A stretch of DNA of 64,000 nt, from positions 62,001-126,000 of the forward strand of contig NZ_CAJCKW010000005.1 in assembly GCF_903970965.1 (NCBI RefSeq). Reading direction: 5' to 3'. The stretch is from Aureimonas sp. ME7. Lineage in GTDB: Bacteria; Pseudomonadota; Alphaproteobacteria; Rhizobiales; Rhizobiaceae. The translations under genes and the position numbers were made by a program. The stretch's first letter is position 1. Every line of letters starts with the position of its first letter. The notes below the pieces were generated by a model. It saw only the letters and a list, made by a program, of their open reading frames with translations, was not told where the DNA came from and ran no database searches. Of this stretch, positions 50,296 through 61,496 are shown in pieces.

Positions 50296-53200
50296 GTGGC
50301 CCGCTTCTTCATCCGCCGTCCCGTCTTCGCCTGGGTGATCGCGATCGCGATCATGCTGGGCGGCATTCTCGGCCTGTCGCAGCTGTCGATCTCGCGCTAT
50401 CCCGACATCGCCCCGCCCAACGTGCGCATCTCGGCGACCTATCCCGGCGCCAGCGCGGAAACGCTGGAAAACTCGGTGACCAAGATCATCGAGCAGAACA
50501 TGACCGGGCTCGACGGCCTTCTCTACATGGCGTCGAACTCGACCTCGGCCGGCACGGCGCAGATCACCCTGACCTTCCAGAATGGCACCGACCCCGACAT
50601 CGCGCAGGTGCAGACCCAGAACAAGCTCGCCCAGGTCACCTCGCAGCTGCCCGAAGCCGTCCAGCGCCAGGGCCTGACGGTGTCGAAGTCGTCGTCCGGC
50701 ATCCTGATGGTGGCCGCGCTCACCTCGGAGAACCCGAACTACTCCTCGATCGATCTCGCCGATCTCGTATCCACCAACCTCGAGGACGCGATCCGCCGGG
50801 TGCCGGGCGTCGGCGATCTCAACATCTTCGGGTCGGGATACGCGATGCGCATCTGGCTCGACCCGGCCAAGCTCGCCCAGTTCCAGCTGACGCCGGGCGA
50901 CGTGACGAGCGCGATCACCGCTCAGAACAGCCAGGTTTCCGTCGGCCAGCTCGGCGCCACGCCCGCCGCGCCGGGCGCCCAGATGAATTTCACGATCAAC
51001 TCGCAGAACCAGCTGCAGACGCCCGACCAGTTCCGCGCGATCATCCTGAAGACGGCAACCGACGGCTCGCTGGTGACGATCGGCGATGTCGCGCGCGTCG
51101 AGATCGGGGCGGAAAGCTACAACACGAGCGGGCGCTACAATGGACACCCCGCCGCCGGCTTCGGCGTCAACCTTGCGGCCGGTGCCAACGCGATCGACAC
51201 GGCCGAGGGCGTCGAAGCGGCGATGGAGCGGCTGAAAGGCTCGCTCCCTTCCGACGTCGAGATCGTCTATCCCAACGACACGACGCCCTTCGTGAAGCTG
51301 TCGATCGAGAAGGTCGTCCACACGCTGATCGAGGCGGTGATCCTCGTCTTCGTCGTCATGCTCCTGTTCCTGCAGAACTGGCGCGCCACCCTGATCCCGA
51401 CGATCGCCGTGCCCGTGGTGCTCCTGGGAACGTTCGGCGTCCTGGCGGTCGCCGGCTATTCCATCAACACGCTGACCATGTTCGCCATGGTGCTCGCGAT
51501 CGGGCTTCTCGTCGACGACGCGATCGTGGTGGTGGAAAACGTCGAGCGCGTGATGGAGGAAGAAGGGCTGGAGCCCCGCGAGGCGACCGAGAAGTCGATG
51601 AGCGAGATCACCGGCGCGCTCGTCGGCATCGCCCTCGTCCTGTCGGCCGTGTTCCTGCCGATGGCCTTCTTCGGCGGTTCGGTCGGCATCATCTACCAGC
51701 AGTTCTCCATCACCATCGTCACCGCCATGCTGCTTTCGGTGCTGGTCGCCGTGGTGCTGACGCCCGCGCTCTGCGCCACCATGCTGAAGCCCACTCACGG
51801 CAAGCCGAAGAACTGGTTCTTCCGCGGCTTCAATCGCGGCTTCGGGGCGCTGACCAACGGTTACGAGCGCACGACGGGCGGCCTCGTCGCCCGGCCGCTT
51901 CGCTTCCTTCTGGCGTTTCTCCTGATCTGCGGCGGCACGGCGTTCCTGTTCACGCGCCTCCCGTCCTCGTTCCTGCCCCCGGAGGACCAGGGCGTCCTGA
52001 TGACGCAGATCGAGCTGCCGGTCGGCGCCACGCGGGCGCGCACGGTCGACGTGCTCGAACAGGTGGAGCGCTACTACCTCGAAGAGGAGAAGGCCAATGT
52101 CGATGGCGTCTTCGCCACGCAGGGCTTCTCCTTCGGCGGCCAGGGCCAGAACCTTGCCATGGCGTTCGTGCGGCTGAAGCCGTTCGACGAGCGTAGGGAA
52201 GACGGGCAGGACGCCGCCTCCATCGCGTCCCGTGCCATGAAAGCCTTCGGCAAGATCCGCGACGCGCGCGTCGTCGCCCTGTCGCCGCCTGCCATACCCG
52301 GCATGGGGCAATCGGGCGGGTTCGAGATGTACATCCAGGATTCGGGCAATCAGGGCACGGAAGCGCTGGCCGACGCGGGGCAGCGCCTGCTGCAGGCGGC
52401 GCAGGCCGACTCGGGGCTGACGGGCGTGCGCCGCAACGGAACGCCGACCCAGCCGCAGCTCGACGTCAAGATCGACCACCAGATGGCCGGGGCGCTCGGC
52501 ATCGACGTGTCGGCAGTCAATGACGTCCTGTCCAAGGCCTGGGCCGGCTCCTACGTCAACGACTTCGACAACGACGGGCGCATCAAGCCGGTCTATGTCC
52601 AGGCCGACGCGCCCTTCCGCATGAACCCGAGCGATCTCGACCGCTGGTATGCACGCAACGACAAGGGCGAGATGGTGCCCTTCTCGGCCTTCACGCAGGT
52701 CGGATGGGACCAGGGGCCGGCGCGCCTCGAGCGCTTCAACGGCCTGTCGGCGATCAACATCCAGGGCACGGCGGCGAGCGGCACCTCGTCCGGCGAGGCG
52801 ATGTCTCGCATAGAACAGATGGTGGCGGACCTCGGGCCCGGCTGGACGGCGGACTGGAGTGGGCTTTCCTATCAGGAACGCCTGTCCGGCTCCCAGGCGC
52901 CGCTTCTCTACGCCCTGTCGGTGCTCGTGGTGTTCCTATGCCTCGCCGCGCTCTACGAAAGCTGGACCGTGCCGTTCTCGGTGATCCTCGCGGTGCCGAT
53001 CGGCGTCTTCGGGGCGCTGGTGGCGGCGACTGGCGCCGGCTTGTCGAACGACATCTACTTCAAGGTCGGTCTGCTGACGACGATCGGCTTGGCGGCCAAG
53101 AACGCGATCCTGATCGTGGAGTTCGCGCGCGATCTCCATGCCGCCGGCAAGCCGTTGCGCGAGGCGACGCTCGAAGCCGCCCGCCTTCGCCTTCGCCCGA

Positions 53201-53442
53201 TCCTGATGACGTCGTTCGCCTTCATCCTCGGCGTCCTGCCGCTCGCGATATCGACGGGCGCGGGCGCGGGCGCGCAGCGCGCGATCGGCATCGGCGTGAT
53301 GGGCGGCATGATCGCGGCCACCGCGCTCGGCATCTTCTTCGTGCCCTTGTTCTTCTCGGTGGTGATGCGCCTCAGCGCCAAGCTGACGAGACGCGGCAAT
53401 GCGACATCCGCTCCGCCGGCCATCGCCGAACCGGCCGAATGA
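50296..53442 (+). CDS. RND multidrug efflux pump, HAE1 family (AcrB-like)
   Basis: A 1048-residue inner-membrane transporter of the hydrophobe/amphiphile efflux-1 family, full length. It begins with the usual MARFFIRRPVFAWVIAI, has 12 membrane helices and two large periplasmic loops, and carries the proton-relay pair Asp407-Asp408 in LLVDDAIVVVENVER. The second-half motif GLAAKNAILIVEFA (with the relay Lys) is near residue 935-950. The GTG at 50296 has AAGGAG just upstream and begins four bases after the adaptor stop. Substrates are unknown; the divergent two-component system is the likely regulator. Confidence 0.93.
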   Translation: MARFFIRRPVFAWVIAIAIMLGGILGLSQLSISRYPDIAPPNVRISATYPGASAETLENSVTKIIEQNMTGLDGLLYMASNSTSAGTAQITLTFQNGTDPDIAQVQTQNKLAQVTSQLPEAVQRQGLTVSKSSSGILMVAALTSENPNYSSIDLADLVSTNLEDAIRRVPGVGDLNIFGSGYAMRIWLDPAKLAQFQLTPGDVTSAITAQNSQVSVGQLGATPAAPGAQMNFTINSQNQLQTPDQFRAIILKTATDGSLVTIGDVARVEIGAESYNTSGRYNGHPAAGFGVNLAAGANAIDTAEGVEAAMERLKGSLPSDVEIVYPNDTTPFVKLSIEKVVHTLIEAVILVFVVMLLFLQNWRATLIPTIAVPVVLLGTFGVLAVAGYSINTLTMFAMVLAIGLLVDDAIVVVENVERVMEEEGLEPREATEKSMSEITGALVGIALVLSAVFLPMAFFGGSVGIIYQQFSITIVTAMLLSVLVAVVLTPALCATMLKPTHGKPKNWFFRGFNRGFGALTNGYERTTGGLVARPLRFLLAFLLICGGTAFLFTRLPSSFLPPEDQGVLMTQIELPVGATRARTVDVLEQVERYYLEEEKANVDGVFATQGFSFGGQGQNLAMAFVRLKPFDERREDGQDAASIASRAMKAFGKIRDARVVALSPPAIPGMGQSGGFEMYIQDSGNQGTEALADAGQRLLQAAQADSGLTGVRRNGTPTQPQLDVKIDHQMAGALGIDVSAVNDVLSKAWAGSYVNDFDNDGRIKPVYVQADAPFRMNPSDLDRWYARNDKGEMVPFSAFTQVGWDQGPARLERFNGLSAINIQGTAASGTSSGEAMSRIEQMVADLGPGWTADWSGLSYQERLSGSQAPLLYALSVLVVFLCLAALYESWTVPFSVILAVPIGVFGALVAATGAGLSNDIYFKVGLLTTIGLAAKNAILIVEFARDLHAAGKPLREATLEAARLRLRPILMTSFAFILGVLPLAISTGAGAGAQRAIGIGVMGGMIAATALGIFFVPLFFSVVMRLSAKLTRRGNATSAPPAIAEPAE

Positions 53443-53481
53443 TCGGCTAGGGGACGTCGGCGGGCGCGCAGTCGATAACGA

Positions 53482-53516
53482 ACACTGTCCGGAAGCCATG
53501 TGCCTTCGGACAGTGT
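53482..53516. terminator. Hairpin between convergent RND and membrane-protein genes
   Basis: ACACTGTCCG (53482-53491) pairs fully with CGGACAGTGT (53507-53516) around a 15-base loop that itself is partly complementary. It lies in the 85-base gap between convergent operons. There is no T-run, so terminator function is likely but not certain. Confidence 0.6.
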
Positions 53517-53527
53517 CCAACGGTTCC

Positions 53528-54322
53528 TCATTCGAAGACGGCGCGCAGTTCGGCGCCCGAATCCGCCTCCTTGATGGCCAATAGCCGTGCATGGACTACG
53601 GGCGGTAATGCGCAGAAGACCGGAAACAGCGCGATCTGGATCAGGACCGGCAAGCTGAGCAAGAGATCGGAAACGAGGCTACCGTCCTCGGGAACCTGCT
53701 CGATGAAGAAGGCCGATCCGAAGAAGAGGGCAAGACCGCCGAGATAAAGAAGGACGATCAGCCCCATGATCGGAAGGCGGTAGTCCCGCGTCAGACGCTG
53801 CGAGCGGCCCAAGGCGCCCCAGTTCCTGCCCTCCCAAACCAGCGCGGGCATGAAGGCGCTGAAGCAGGCCGCCACCCAGAGGCCGAGAATGCCGATCACG
53901 ACCGAGCCAAGGGCGACGAGAAACGACGCCACGAGCCCCAGCAGGAAGACGATGTGAAGTCGCCGGGCCGAATGGCGCAGGGCGGCACCCAAGCTGCGTC
54001 GCTCGCCCGCCAACTCGTCGCAACCCACCACGGTCAGGACGCTCGTGCCGAGGAGCCAGGACGCGAGCGAAACGAAGACGGCGAGCGCGATCGTCGCCGC
54101 CTCGATACCGGTATCGGTCAGGGTGCCTTCGGGATCGACGACGCTCATCAAGGCGCCCAGGCCCGATACGACGCCGACCGGGATGACGATGAAGAGGAGA
54201 AGGCCGAGCCCGAGAAAGACGCCGGGCCTGCGCCGAAAGGTCAGCGAGAGCAATTCACCCAGCCGGGCGAAGACGCCGAACCGCGGTCGCTTGCCCGCCG
54301 TGACTGTGTCGGAGATCGTCAT
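53528..54322 (-). CDS. Integral membrane protein, paralog of the next gene
   Basis: A 264-residue membrane protein with about six hydrophobic segments and short cytoplasmic ends, ending in ELRAVFE. It resembles the neighbouring 54351 gene along its length (shared RSQRLTRDYRLP-like loop, here RSQRLTRDYR, and closing -AVFE), so the two look like a tandem duplication. The type recalls YciC/DUF-style membrane proteins with repeated glycine-rich helices, but I cannot name a family. The ATG at 54322 (MTISDTV) is preferred to the longer frame, which reads through the upstream gene. It is the last gene of the MoxR operon. Confidence 0.78.
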   Translation of the reverse strand: MTISDTVTAGKRPRFGVFARLGELLSLTFRRRPGVFLGLGLLLFIVIPVGVVSGLGALMSVVDPEGTLTDTGIEAATIALAVFVSLASWLLGTSVLTVVGCDELAGERRSLGAALRHSARRLHIVFLLGLVASFLVALGSVVIGILGLWVAACFSAFMPALVWEGRNWGALGRSQRLTRDYRLPIMGLIVLLYLGGLALFFGSAFFIEQVPEDGSLVSDLLLSLPVLIQIALFPVFCALPPVVHARLLAIKEADSGAELRAVFE

Positions 54323-54350
54323 GACATCCTCCGCCGCACCGTTGCGGGGC

Positions 54351-55178
54351 TCATTCGAAGACCGTGCGCAGAGCTTCGCTGCCGTCGCCGTCCTTGATCG
54401 CGACGAGCCGGTGGTAAGCGACCGCGCAGACCGCGACGAAGAGGGCGGTGGTGACGGCGCTGACAGGCGCATCGAGCAACAGATAACGCAGAAGGACCGT
54501 CGTCGTGTTCGAGAAATCCGCGGGAACGAGGACCGCGAACAACCCCACGATCATACTGATCGCGATGAGCACGAGATAAAGCAACGCGAACAATCCGACG
54601 AGCGGCCAGCGGTAATCCTTGGACAGACGGCGGGTACGACCGAGAACGCCGCGAGCCCGGTCGTCGCCGATCATCACGACGGGTGCCAGGCCGTATACGC
54701 CCGCAAGCCAGACTCCCGGAACGACCAGTGCGACCAGACCGGCGGCGATGAGGAGCGAAACCAGAATGAAGCAGAGAAACATCGGCAGCATGAAGCGGAA
54801 ACCGACACCGATCGCCTTCCCCGCACTGGTGCGCTCACCCGCATCGCGTTTCAGGGCGACATGGAAGATCGCGCCGGAAAAGGCTGAGAACACGATGGTA
54901 AGCACGAGCCCCAGAAGCACGAAGAGGACGATCTGGATGGCGCTGAACCCCGTCTCGGCCGCTTGCTCCACCGTTCCAAGCTGAATTCCGCGATTGGCCA
55001 ACCATAACCCGATCCCAAACCCGCCGATCTGGATCGCAAGGGAATAAAGGAAGCACACACCGACCAACGGCAGGAATGCGCCGCGTATCAGACCGAACGA
55101 GCGGCCGAGAATGGCGAACACGCCGAGCGGGGGGCGCGGGCGGGTATCGAGGGACGAACTGCTTTCGACGACCGTCAT
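54351..55178 (-). CDS. Integral membrane protein, paralog of the previous gene
   Basis: A 275-residue membrane protein with about six hydrophobic segments. A central cytoplasmic loop RTRRLSKDYRWPLVG matches RSQRLTRDYRLPIMG of the downstream paralog, and it ends in EALRTVFE. It lies between the RDD gene (54 bases upstream) and its paralog (28 bases downstream). No catalytic motif is seen. A role in membrane organisation or in transport for the MoxR system is possible from context only. Confidence 0.78.
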   Translation of the reverse strand: MTVVESSSSLDTRPRPPLGVFAILGRSFGLIRGAFLPLVGVCFLYSLAIQIGGFGIGLWLANRGIQLGTVEQAAETGFSAIQIVLFVLLGLVLTIVFSAFSGAIFHVALKRDAGERTSAGKAIGVGFRFMLPMFLCFILVSLLIAAGLVALVVPGVWLAGVYGLAPVVMIGDDRARGVLGRTRRLSKDYRWPLVGLFALLYLVLIAISMIVGLFAVLVPADFSNTTTVLLRYLLLDAPVSAVTTALFVAVCAVAYHRLVAIKDGDGSEALRTVFE

Positions 55179-55232
55179 GTCAGGCGTTTCCCTTGCTGGT
55201 TCGGAACGGGACTTGAATGCGCGCGTCGTCGA

Positions 55233-56177
55233 TCACGGCGTTTCCTTGCCGCTTGTCGCCTCGCGATGGAACTTGTCGCCCCGCGCATCGCCGAAGAGCT
55301 TCTTCTGCTCCAGAAAGGCGCGCTGGGCCCGGTAGAAGGCGAGAAGGAAACCCGCGACCTCAATTGGGGGCACTTCCTCGCGGTAGTCGATCTTGCGCCG
55401 AATGCTGGCGGCCACCTCGACGAGCGCTTCCGACGGAAGCTCTCCGGGCGTGGTTGTCTTGGTGCGGAGAAGCCTTTCCAGGACCTGCAGTTCGTAGGCC
55501 CCGTAGAGATCGAGCTGGGCGGTATCGAACACGAAGCGCTCAGGAGCCGGGTCGCCGCCGCCCTTGCCTTCGGGCACGACGGCGAGATCGGGCAGGAGTT
55601 CCTGCCTCGGCTGCTCGACCACGACCGTATCGGCCGCGAAGTCGCCGATCCGCTGATGGGCACGGCTGCGCCAAACGACGCCCAGCACGACGGCGGACCA
55701 GCCGAGCGCCACGAAGCCGACCGGCGAGCCGGTGAAGAGCGACGGCAACATCTGGATGGGAAGCAGCACTTCCACTTCCTTCAGGAGGTTGCGCATCACG
55801 ACCTGATGGGTCGACAGCCCGTTGCCGTCGAGCGACACGACGCGGATGCCCAGAAGGCGCTTGCCGGGCGTGCGCCCGTTCATCAGAAGTTCGAACAGGA
55901 TGTAGAGCGGCGTTCCCGCCAGAAGCAGCACCAGCGAAACCAGCACCATCACGGCATCGCGCGGAATGGCGTCGGCGACGACCAGCGCGTAGACGAGAAC
56001 ACCCGCAGCGAGCGAGGTGAGAAGGAAGTCCACGATCTGAGCGCCGAGGCGCGCGCCGAGCGTCGGGATCGTCAGGTGCAGAGGCACGCCTTCCGGCGGC
56101 ATGAGAACGAACGAGCGGCTCGTGGACGCCGCGCGGCGCCTGACGGCCGCAGAGACGCTGGGCGACACGGCGCTCAC
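55233..56177 (-). CDS. RDD-family membrane protein with a long C-terminal extension
   Basis: A 314-residue protein. Residues about 35-190 form an RDD domain with three membrane helices: the conserved Arg is in LGARLGAQIVDF, and NGRTPGKRLLGIRVV is the family core. A soluble extension of about 120 residues follows (DPAPERFVFDTAQLDLYGAYE, given here to 20 residues as DPAPERFVFDTAQLDLYGAY), with charged helices and no domain I recognise. RDD proteins are often partners in transport or stress systems. It overlaps the SpoIIM-like gene by ATGA at 56174-56177, so it is part of the MoxR operon. Confidence 0.87.
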   Translation of the reverse strand: MSAVSPSVSAAVRRRAASTSRSFVLMPPEGVPLHLTIPTLGARLGAQIVDFLLTSLAAGVLVYALVVADAIPRDAVMVLVSLVLLLAGTPLYILFELLMNGRTPGKRLLGIRVVSLDGNGLSTHQVVMRNLLKEVEVLLPIQMLPSLFTGSPVGFVALGWSAVVLGVVWRSRAHQRIGDFAADTVVVEQPRQELLPDLAVVPEGKGGGDPAPERFVFDTAQLDLYGAYELQVLERLLRTKTTTPGELPSEALVEVAASIRRKIDYREEVPPIEVAGFLLAFYRAQRAFLEQKKLFGDARGDKFHREATSGKETP

Positions 56178-57211
56178 GCCCCCTCCTCCGGCCCGGGAGC
56201 GTTATCCTTCGACCCGCCGCGCCCCGCCAGCCCGAACCAGCCGAGCCAAAGGAGGCCCATGCCCCATCCGACCCCGATCCGGGTGTACGGATCGGTCACG
56301 AGCTGTCGCCCGAAGCCTTCCAGGAGGCCCGCCGCGATCAGCATGATGGAGGCGACGACGGCGAGCTTGGCCGCATCGCGCGCGGCGTGCCGCAGCGCGT
56401 TTCCCCGCGTTTCGAGGCCCGGAAACAGGACGGCGTAGCCCAGCCGCAGCCCGCCTGCCATGGCGATGGCGACGGCCGACAGTTCGGTGACGCCATGGAT
56501 CGACAGCCAGGCGAAGAGATCGAAGGCGAGGCCCTTCTGCGCGTGGATGGCGAAGAAGGCGCCCATGATCGCCCCGTTGTAGAGCGCCAGCAGCATGGTC
56601 GGCACGCAGACCACGACGCCGAGCGCGAAGGAAAAGAGCGCGACCTGCGTGTTGTGCGAAAAAAGGTAGGTGGCAAAGGCCCCGAGCGACCCAAGGGACC
56701 CGGGATCCTGGTCGTAGAGCCCGGCCCGCAAAGCCTCGGCGCTGGCTTCCGGTCCGCGCCCACCCGACAGGCCGGAGGGCACCAGCGAGTGATACCAGCT
56801 GGGATCAGCCCGAACCGCGGCGAAGGCGAGGAGCGCGCCGAACAGGAGCCCCGCGAAACTGGCCGCGATCGCGAGGGCCGACCGGCGCATCGCCTGCGGC
56901 GCGCCCTGCGCGAGGAAGCGGGAAACGACGCCGCGCAAGCTGACGCGCGGCGCGTAGACTACGAGATAGGCGCGGGCGCACAGGCTCTCGAGATAGGCGA
57001 TGGGCGCCGAATCGAGCGAAATCTCCCGTGCCACCGACAGGGCGGCGACGGCTTGGCGATACAGCGCCACGAGTTCCTGGACCTCGCGGAAGCCGAGCGC
57101 GCGCACGCCGCGCTTTTCGGCCGCGACGACGAGCGCTTCCAGTCGACGCCAGTCCGCTTCTCGCTCGGCCCGAAAGCGGCTGGACCGCAGGAGGTTCGGC
57201 ACCGCGTTCAT
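56174..57211 (-). CDS. SpoIIM-like membrane protein (stage II sporulation protein M family)
   Basis: A 345-residue membrane protein of the SpoIIM/DUF95 family. A soluble N-terminal part (about 1-105) is followed by around six membrane helices. The family core is in FSHNTQVALFSFALGVVVCVP and LSIHGVTELSAVAIAMAGG, with the conserved His-Gly and Glu. In spore formers SpoIIM acts with peptidoglycan hydrolases; in non-spore-formers the role is unknown, and it is often linked to MoxR and DUF58 genes. The ATG at 57211 overlaps the DUF58 stop (ATGA). Confidence 0.85.
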   Translation of the reverse strand: MNAVPNLLRSSRFRAEREADWRRLEALVVAAEKRGVRALGFREVQELVALYRQAVAALSVAREISLDSAPIAYLESLCARAYLVVYAPRVSLRGVVSRFLAQGAPQAMRRSALAIAASFAGLLFGALLAFAAVRADPSWYHSLVPSGLSGGRGPEASAEALRAGLYDQDPGSLGSLGAFATYLFSHNTQVALFSFALGVVVCVPTMLLALYNGAIMGAFFAIHAQKGLAFDLFAWLSIHGVTELSAVAIAMAGGLRLGYAVLFPGLETRGNALRHAARDAAKLAVVASIMLIAAGLLEGFGRQLVTDPYTRIGVGWGMGLLWLGWFGLAGRGGSKDNAPGPEEGA

Positions 57212-58523
57212 ATGAGGCCGCGTCCCTTGACGGAAAGGTAGGTGTCGAGGAGCGGGGCGACGAGCTGACCGGGGGCTGCCTCCACCACGAGAACGCCGAG
57301 GCGGCGCAGCGCCTCCAGAGTGCGGCGCCGCTCGGCCTGAAGATCGGCCGCGACCACGGTCTCGGCGGCCTCGCCAAGGCTCTGGGACGGCCGCAGGAGA
57401 TAGAACCGAACGAGCGGATCGCCGATGGTCACGAAGATCACGACATGACGCCGGCGCATCACCGCGACGTTTTCCAGAAGAAGCTCGGCGCTGGTCGTAT
57501 CGACGAAGTCGGAAAACAGGACCACGAGGCTGCGACGGTGCAACTGCCCCTGCAGCTGCGACAGGGCGAGCGTCGGATTGGACTCCGTCGATCGATATTC
57601 GAGCTCGGCGGTGCGCGAGCGAAGCGCGGCGAAGGTTCGCCGGCCCCGATCGGGCGGCACGAACAGGCGCGGGCGCGCGTCGAAGGCGTAGAGGCCGACG
57701 AGATCGCCCGCGCCGAGCGCCGCCCAGCCGAGCGCGAGGGCGGCCGTCAGCATATGGTCGATCTTGGGGAGCCCTTCGATCTCCTCACGCATGAGGTGAC
57801 CGTTGTCGAGCGCGAGGATGACGCTGTGGTTCTGCTCGGCGCGCATCTCGCGCACCAGAAGCGAGCCGTGCCGCGCCGAGCGTTTGTAGTCGATGGCGCG
57901 CGAATCCATTCCCGAAACAAAGTCGCGCAGCTGGTGGAATTCGGCCCCTTCGCCCCGGGTCGCGGCCGTCCTTGCCCCGAAGGTCACGCTGGCGACGTGC
58001 AGATCGACCTCGCCCGAGGTGACGGCCCGCATGTTGGGCACGACGCGCAACGCCCCTTCCAGCGGATGACGCGACAGAAGATCGAGAAGACCGAGCCGGC
58101 TGGCGCGTAAGAGAACGACCTCGCCCAGCGGATAGACGCCGCGCCGCACGGCGCGAACGCGAATGTCGGCCCTCGCGGCTCCGCCGCCTCCGTCCCGGCG
58201 TAAGTCGAAGGCGTCCGGTGCCTCGATCCCCGCACCCCACGCGATGCGCGCCTCAGCCGGCCCGGCGGGCATCCCGTCCGCGCGAGACAGCGAGAAGGCA
58301 AGGTTCGCGCCTTCGCCCGCGAAGATTTCGCGCATGCCGGGGCCCGCCAACACGAAGTGCCGGCGACGGGGCGAGATGACGACGTCGAGGAGAACCAGAA
58401 GGACGATGAGCCCCCAGAGTATCGGGACCGTTCGCGGCGGCAGGAACGGCAATGCCACCACGGCGAGCGAGGCCGCGGTGACGAGAACCGCCAGAAGAAG
58501 CAGCCGCCGCGAAGGTCGCACCA

Positions 58524-58524
<1 letters not shown>
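57208..58524 (-). CDS. DUF58 protein with vWA-like domain
   Basis: A 438-residue protein of the DUF58 family. Two membrane helices near the N-terminus (about 7-50) are followed by a beta-rich region and the DUF58 core FVSGMDSRAIDYKRSARHG (the family DxRxIDxxxxAR motif). A von Willebrand A-like fold follows, with the metal-site Asp in ALDNGHLM and FSDFVDTTSAELL. DUF58 proteins are standard partners of MoxR ATPases, which may remodel them or load metal. The ATG at 58524 shares its A with the MoxR stop (TGATG). Confidence 0.88.
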
Positions 58525-59480
<956 letters not shown>

Positions 59481-60764
59481 CCAAGATCTCCTGAAACACC
59501 AATTCGAAGGGCCCGAGCGCGGCGGACGACGCACGCTCGCCCGGCGCTCGCGACACGACATTGCGATAAGCCTCCTCCATCCGCGCGCCGAGTTCGGGCG
59601 AGCGGTGTCGGAGGAAGCGGATCACGGCGCCGTCCGCCCCGCCCTCGGAGGCCCTTCGCGCGGCCTTGCCGAGAAGCAGGTCCGACAGCGCTTCCATGCG
59701 CGCACGAGCATAGGCCGCAACGAGCTCCTCCCCGTCCCCCGCCAGCCGCATCAGGCGTCCCGAGGCGCGGATCGTATCGCGCTTCGACTGGAACCCTTGG
59801 GACGCTCGGCCTGCGGGCGGAAATCCGAAGCGCACGTTGCCGCGCCAAAGGCTGAGAAGAAGGATCGCGGCCACGCCGAGCCAGACCAGCACGAACGGGT
59901 AGCGGAAGAAGCGCGAGGGGTCGGCAAAGCTTTCGGTCTCGACGGTGGACCTCGGTGCGTTCTCGCCGCCCGGATCGAGGTAGACAGAGCCGCCGGGCGC
60001 CAGAAGCCGCATCATCGACACCGCCACAGCGGCGTTGTCGCCGAGCGACAGCCCATGATTGTCGAGAATATCGGGATCGGACAGGACGTAGAAACTCGAT
60101 CCATCCTCCGAGAAGCCGTCGCAGAAGGCCAGAAGCGTTCCCACATCGGCGACCTCCCAGATCGGCTCGCAAGCGTCGTCGAAGGTCCCCCCCAGCACCT
60201 GCGGGGCATAAAGGGTGACGGTGCCCGGCGTATCGCCGCCGGCGCTCTGCACATCCCATCGTCGGAACGGCTCGCCGCCGGGCCGGCGAACGACCTCTTC
60301 GCCCTCGCGGAGGAAGCCGATCCGGTCGCTCGGGATCAGGAGAGCGGGATGGGCTCGCCCCCGCCCGACGATACCCTCGCGCCATTTGGGAAGGACGACG
60401 AGGGTTTCGGGCGACAGGAGGATCCGCTCCTCGAAGGCGGTTCTCGTCATGTCGCGCGGCGAAAGCGCGCCGAGGCGTTGGGCCTCCTCCGTGCTTTCCC
60501 CATCGGGGATCGTGTCACCGATGTCGTTGTCGTAGATCGGAAGGATCCGAAGCGTGTCCCACCCGTCCGGGTCGTCATCCGAGGGCGCCGGACGCCGCAC
60601 CGGAATGCCCTCGCGCGCCAACCAGATGCCGAGCCCGTCGAAGCCGATGGCGCTGCGCTCCAGCGGATAGGGGCGCGTCAGGAGAAACAGAAGTCCGAGC
60701 GCGAGGGCGATCGCCGCCGCGAGCCCGAGCATCGGACCGGCTCCGTTGCCGGGCGCGGCGCCCT

Positions 60765-61496
60765 TCACGCGCCCTTCACCCGGAACAAAAGCGGCGCCGC
60801 CAGATCGAGGCATTCCTGATAGGACTTCGGGCTCATCTCACGCCCGCCGAAGACGGTGAGCTCCACCCGGCCCGCCAGTTGTTCCAGGTCGGCGCGATGG
60901 CGCCAGCTGCCGGGAAGCGAGCGCATGAGTTCGCGCGTCGTCAGGCTGCGTCGAAGGACGATCTCGTTTTCCTCGGCAGCCAGCGCCAGGAAACGCTTGA
61001 GAAGGAGACGCAGCCCGACGCGCGGATCGCTCTCAGCTCTGAGCCGCGCCAGGAGATCCCCATCGATCCCCCGCGCCTGCATGCCGGGCTCCGGTCCGGC
61101 CGGCTGAGGGCCGAAGGCGCGGTCGCCTCCGGCGAAGAGTTCGGCCAGGAATCGCCGATATCGAACGGCCAGAAAGGCCATCCCGATGCCGAAGGCCCCC
61201 AGAAACGCCCATGCCGTCGCGTTCATGGCGAAGGAGCTCCCCCCTCCGGCATCCCATGGCTCTTCGGTCCGTTCCGGCGCGACATCGACATCCAGCGCGG
61301 CGTCCGGGGGGAGATAGAGAATGTCCCGTTGCAGGGCATCGCCGGCCACGGCGCGATCGTAGGCCTGCGCCGAGGTTCCCCGCGGCGGCACGAGCGGTTC
61401 GACGCGGCCAGGCTCGCCTATGCGAGCGAGCGCGGTTCCACCGAACGCGCCGGCCAGGAGGCAGAAACTGGAAATCAGAACCAGGGCCAATCTCAT
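60765..61496 (-). CDS. DUF4129-domain protein
   Basis: A 243-residue protein. A signal or anchor (MRLALVLISSFCLLAGAFGG) is followed by a short periplasmic part, a membrane helix (about 95-112) and a cytoplasmic DUF4129 domain (RLRAESDPRVGLRLLLKRFL, then RELMRSLPGSWRHRADLEQL). The family is always found by MoxR/DUF58 genes. The start is chosen at ATG 61496 because it begins a proper signal; an in-frame GTG at 61541 is possible. It is the first gene of the eight-gene operon. Confidence 0.82.
   Translation of the reverse strand: MRLALVLISSFCLLAGAFGGTALARIGEPGRVEPLVPPRGTSAQAYDRAVAGDALQRDILYLPPDAALDVDVAPERTEEPWDAGGGSSFAMNATAWAFLGAFGIGMAFLAVRYRRFLAELFAGGDRAFGPQPAGPEPGMQARGIDGDLLARLRAESDPRVGLRLLLKRFLALAAEENEIVLRRSLTTRELMRSLPGSWRHRADLEQLAGRVELTVFGGREMSPKSYQECLDLAAPLLFRVKGA

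Noticed and set aside
50086-52479. A 797-codon open frame on the minus strand opposite the RND pump gene
   Set aside because: It is rich in Arg, Asp, His and Gly from GC-rich antisense codons, has no domain, and lies fully inside a clear RND gene.
56174-57211. Evidence for sporulation from the SpoIIM-like gene and the SPL-like gene
   Set aside because: Both families are widespread in non-spore-forming proteobacteria and no other sporulation gene is present.
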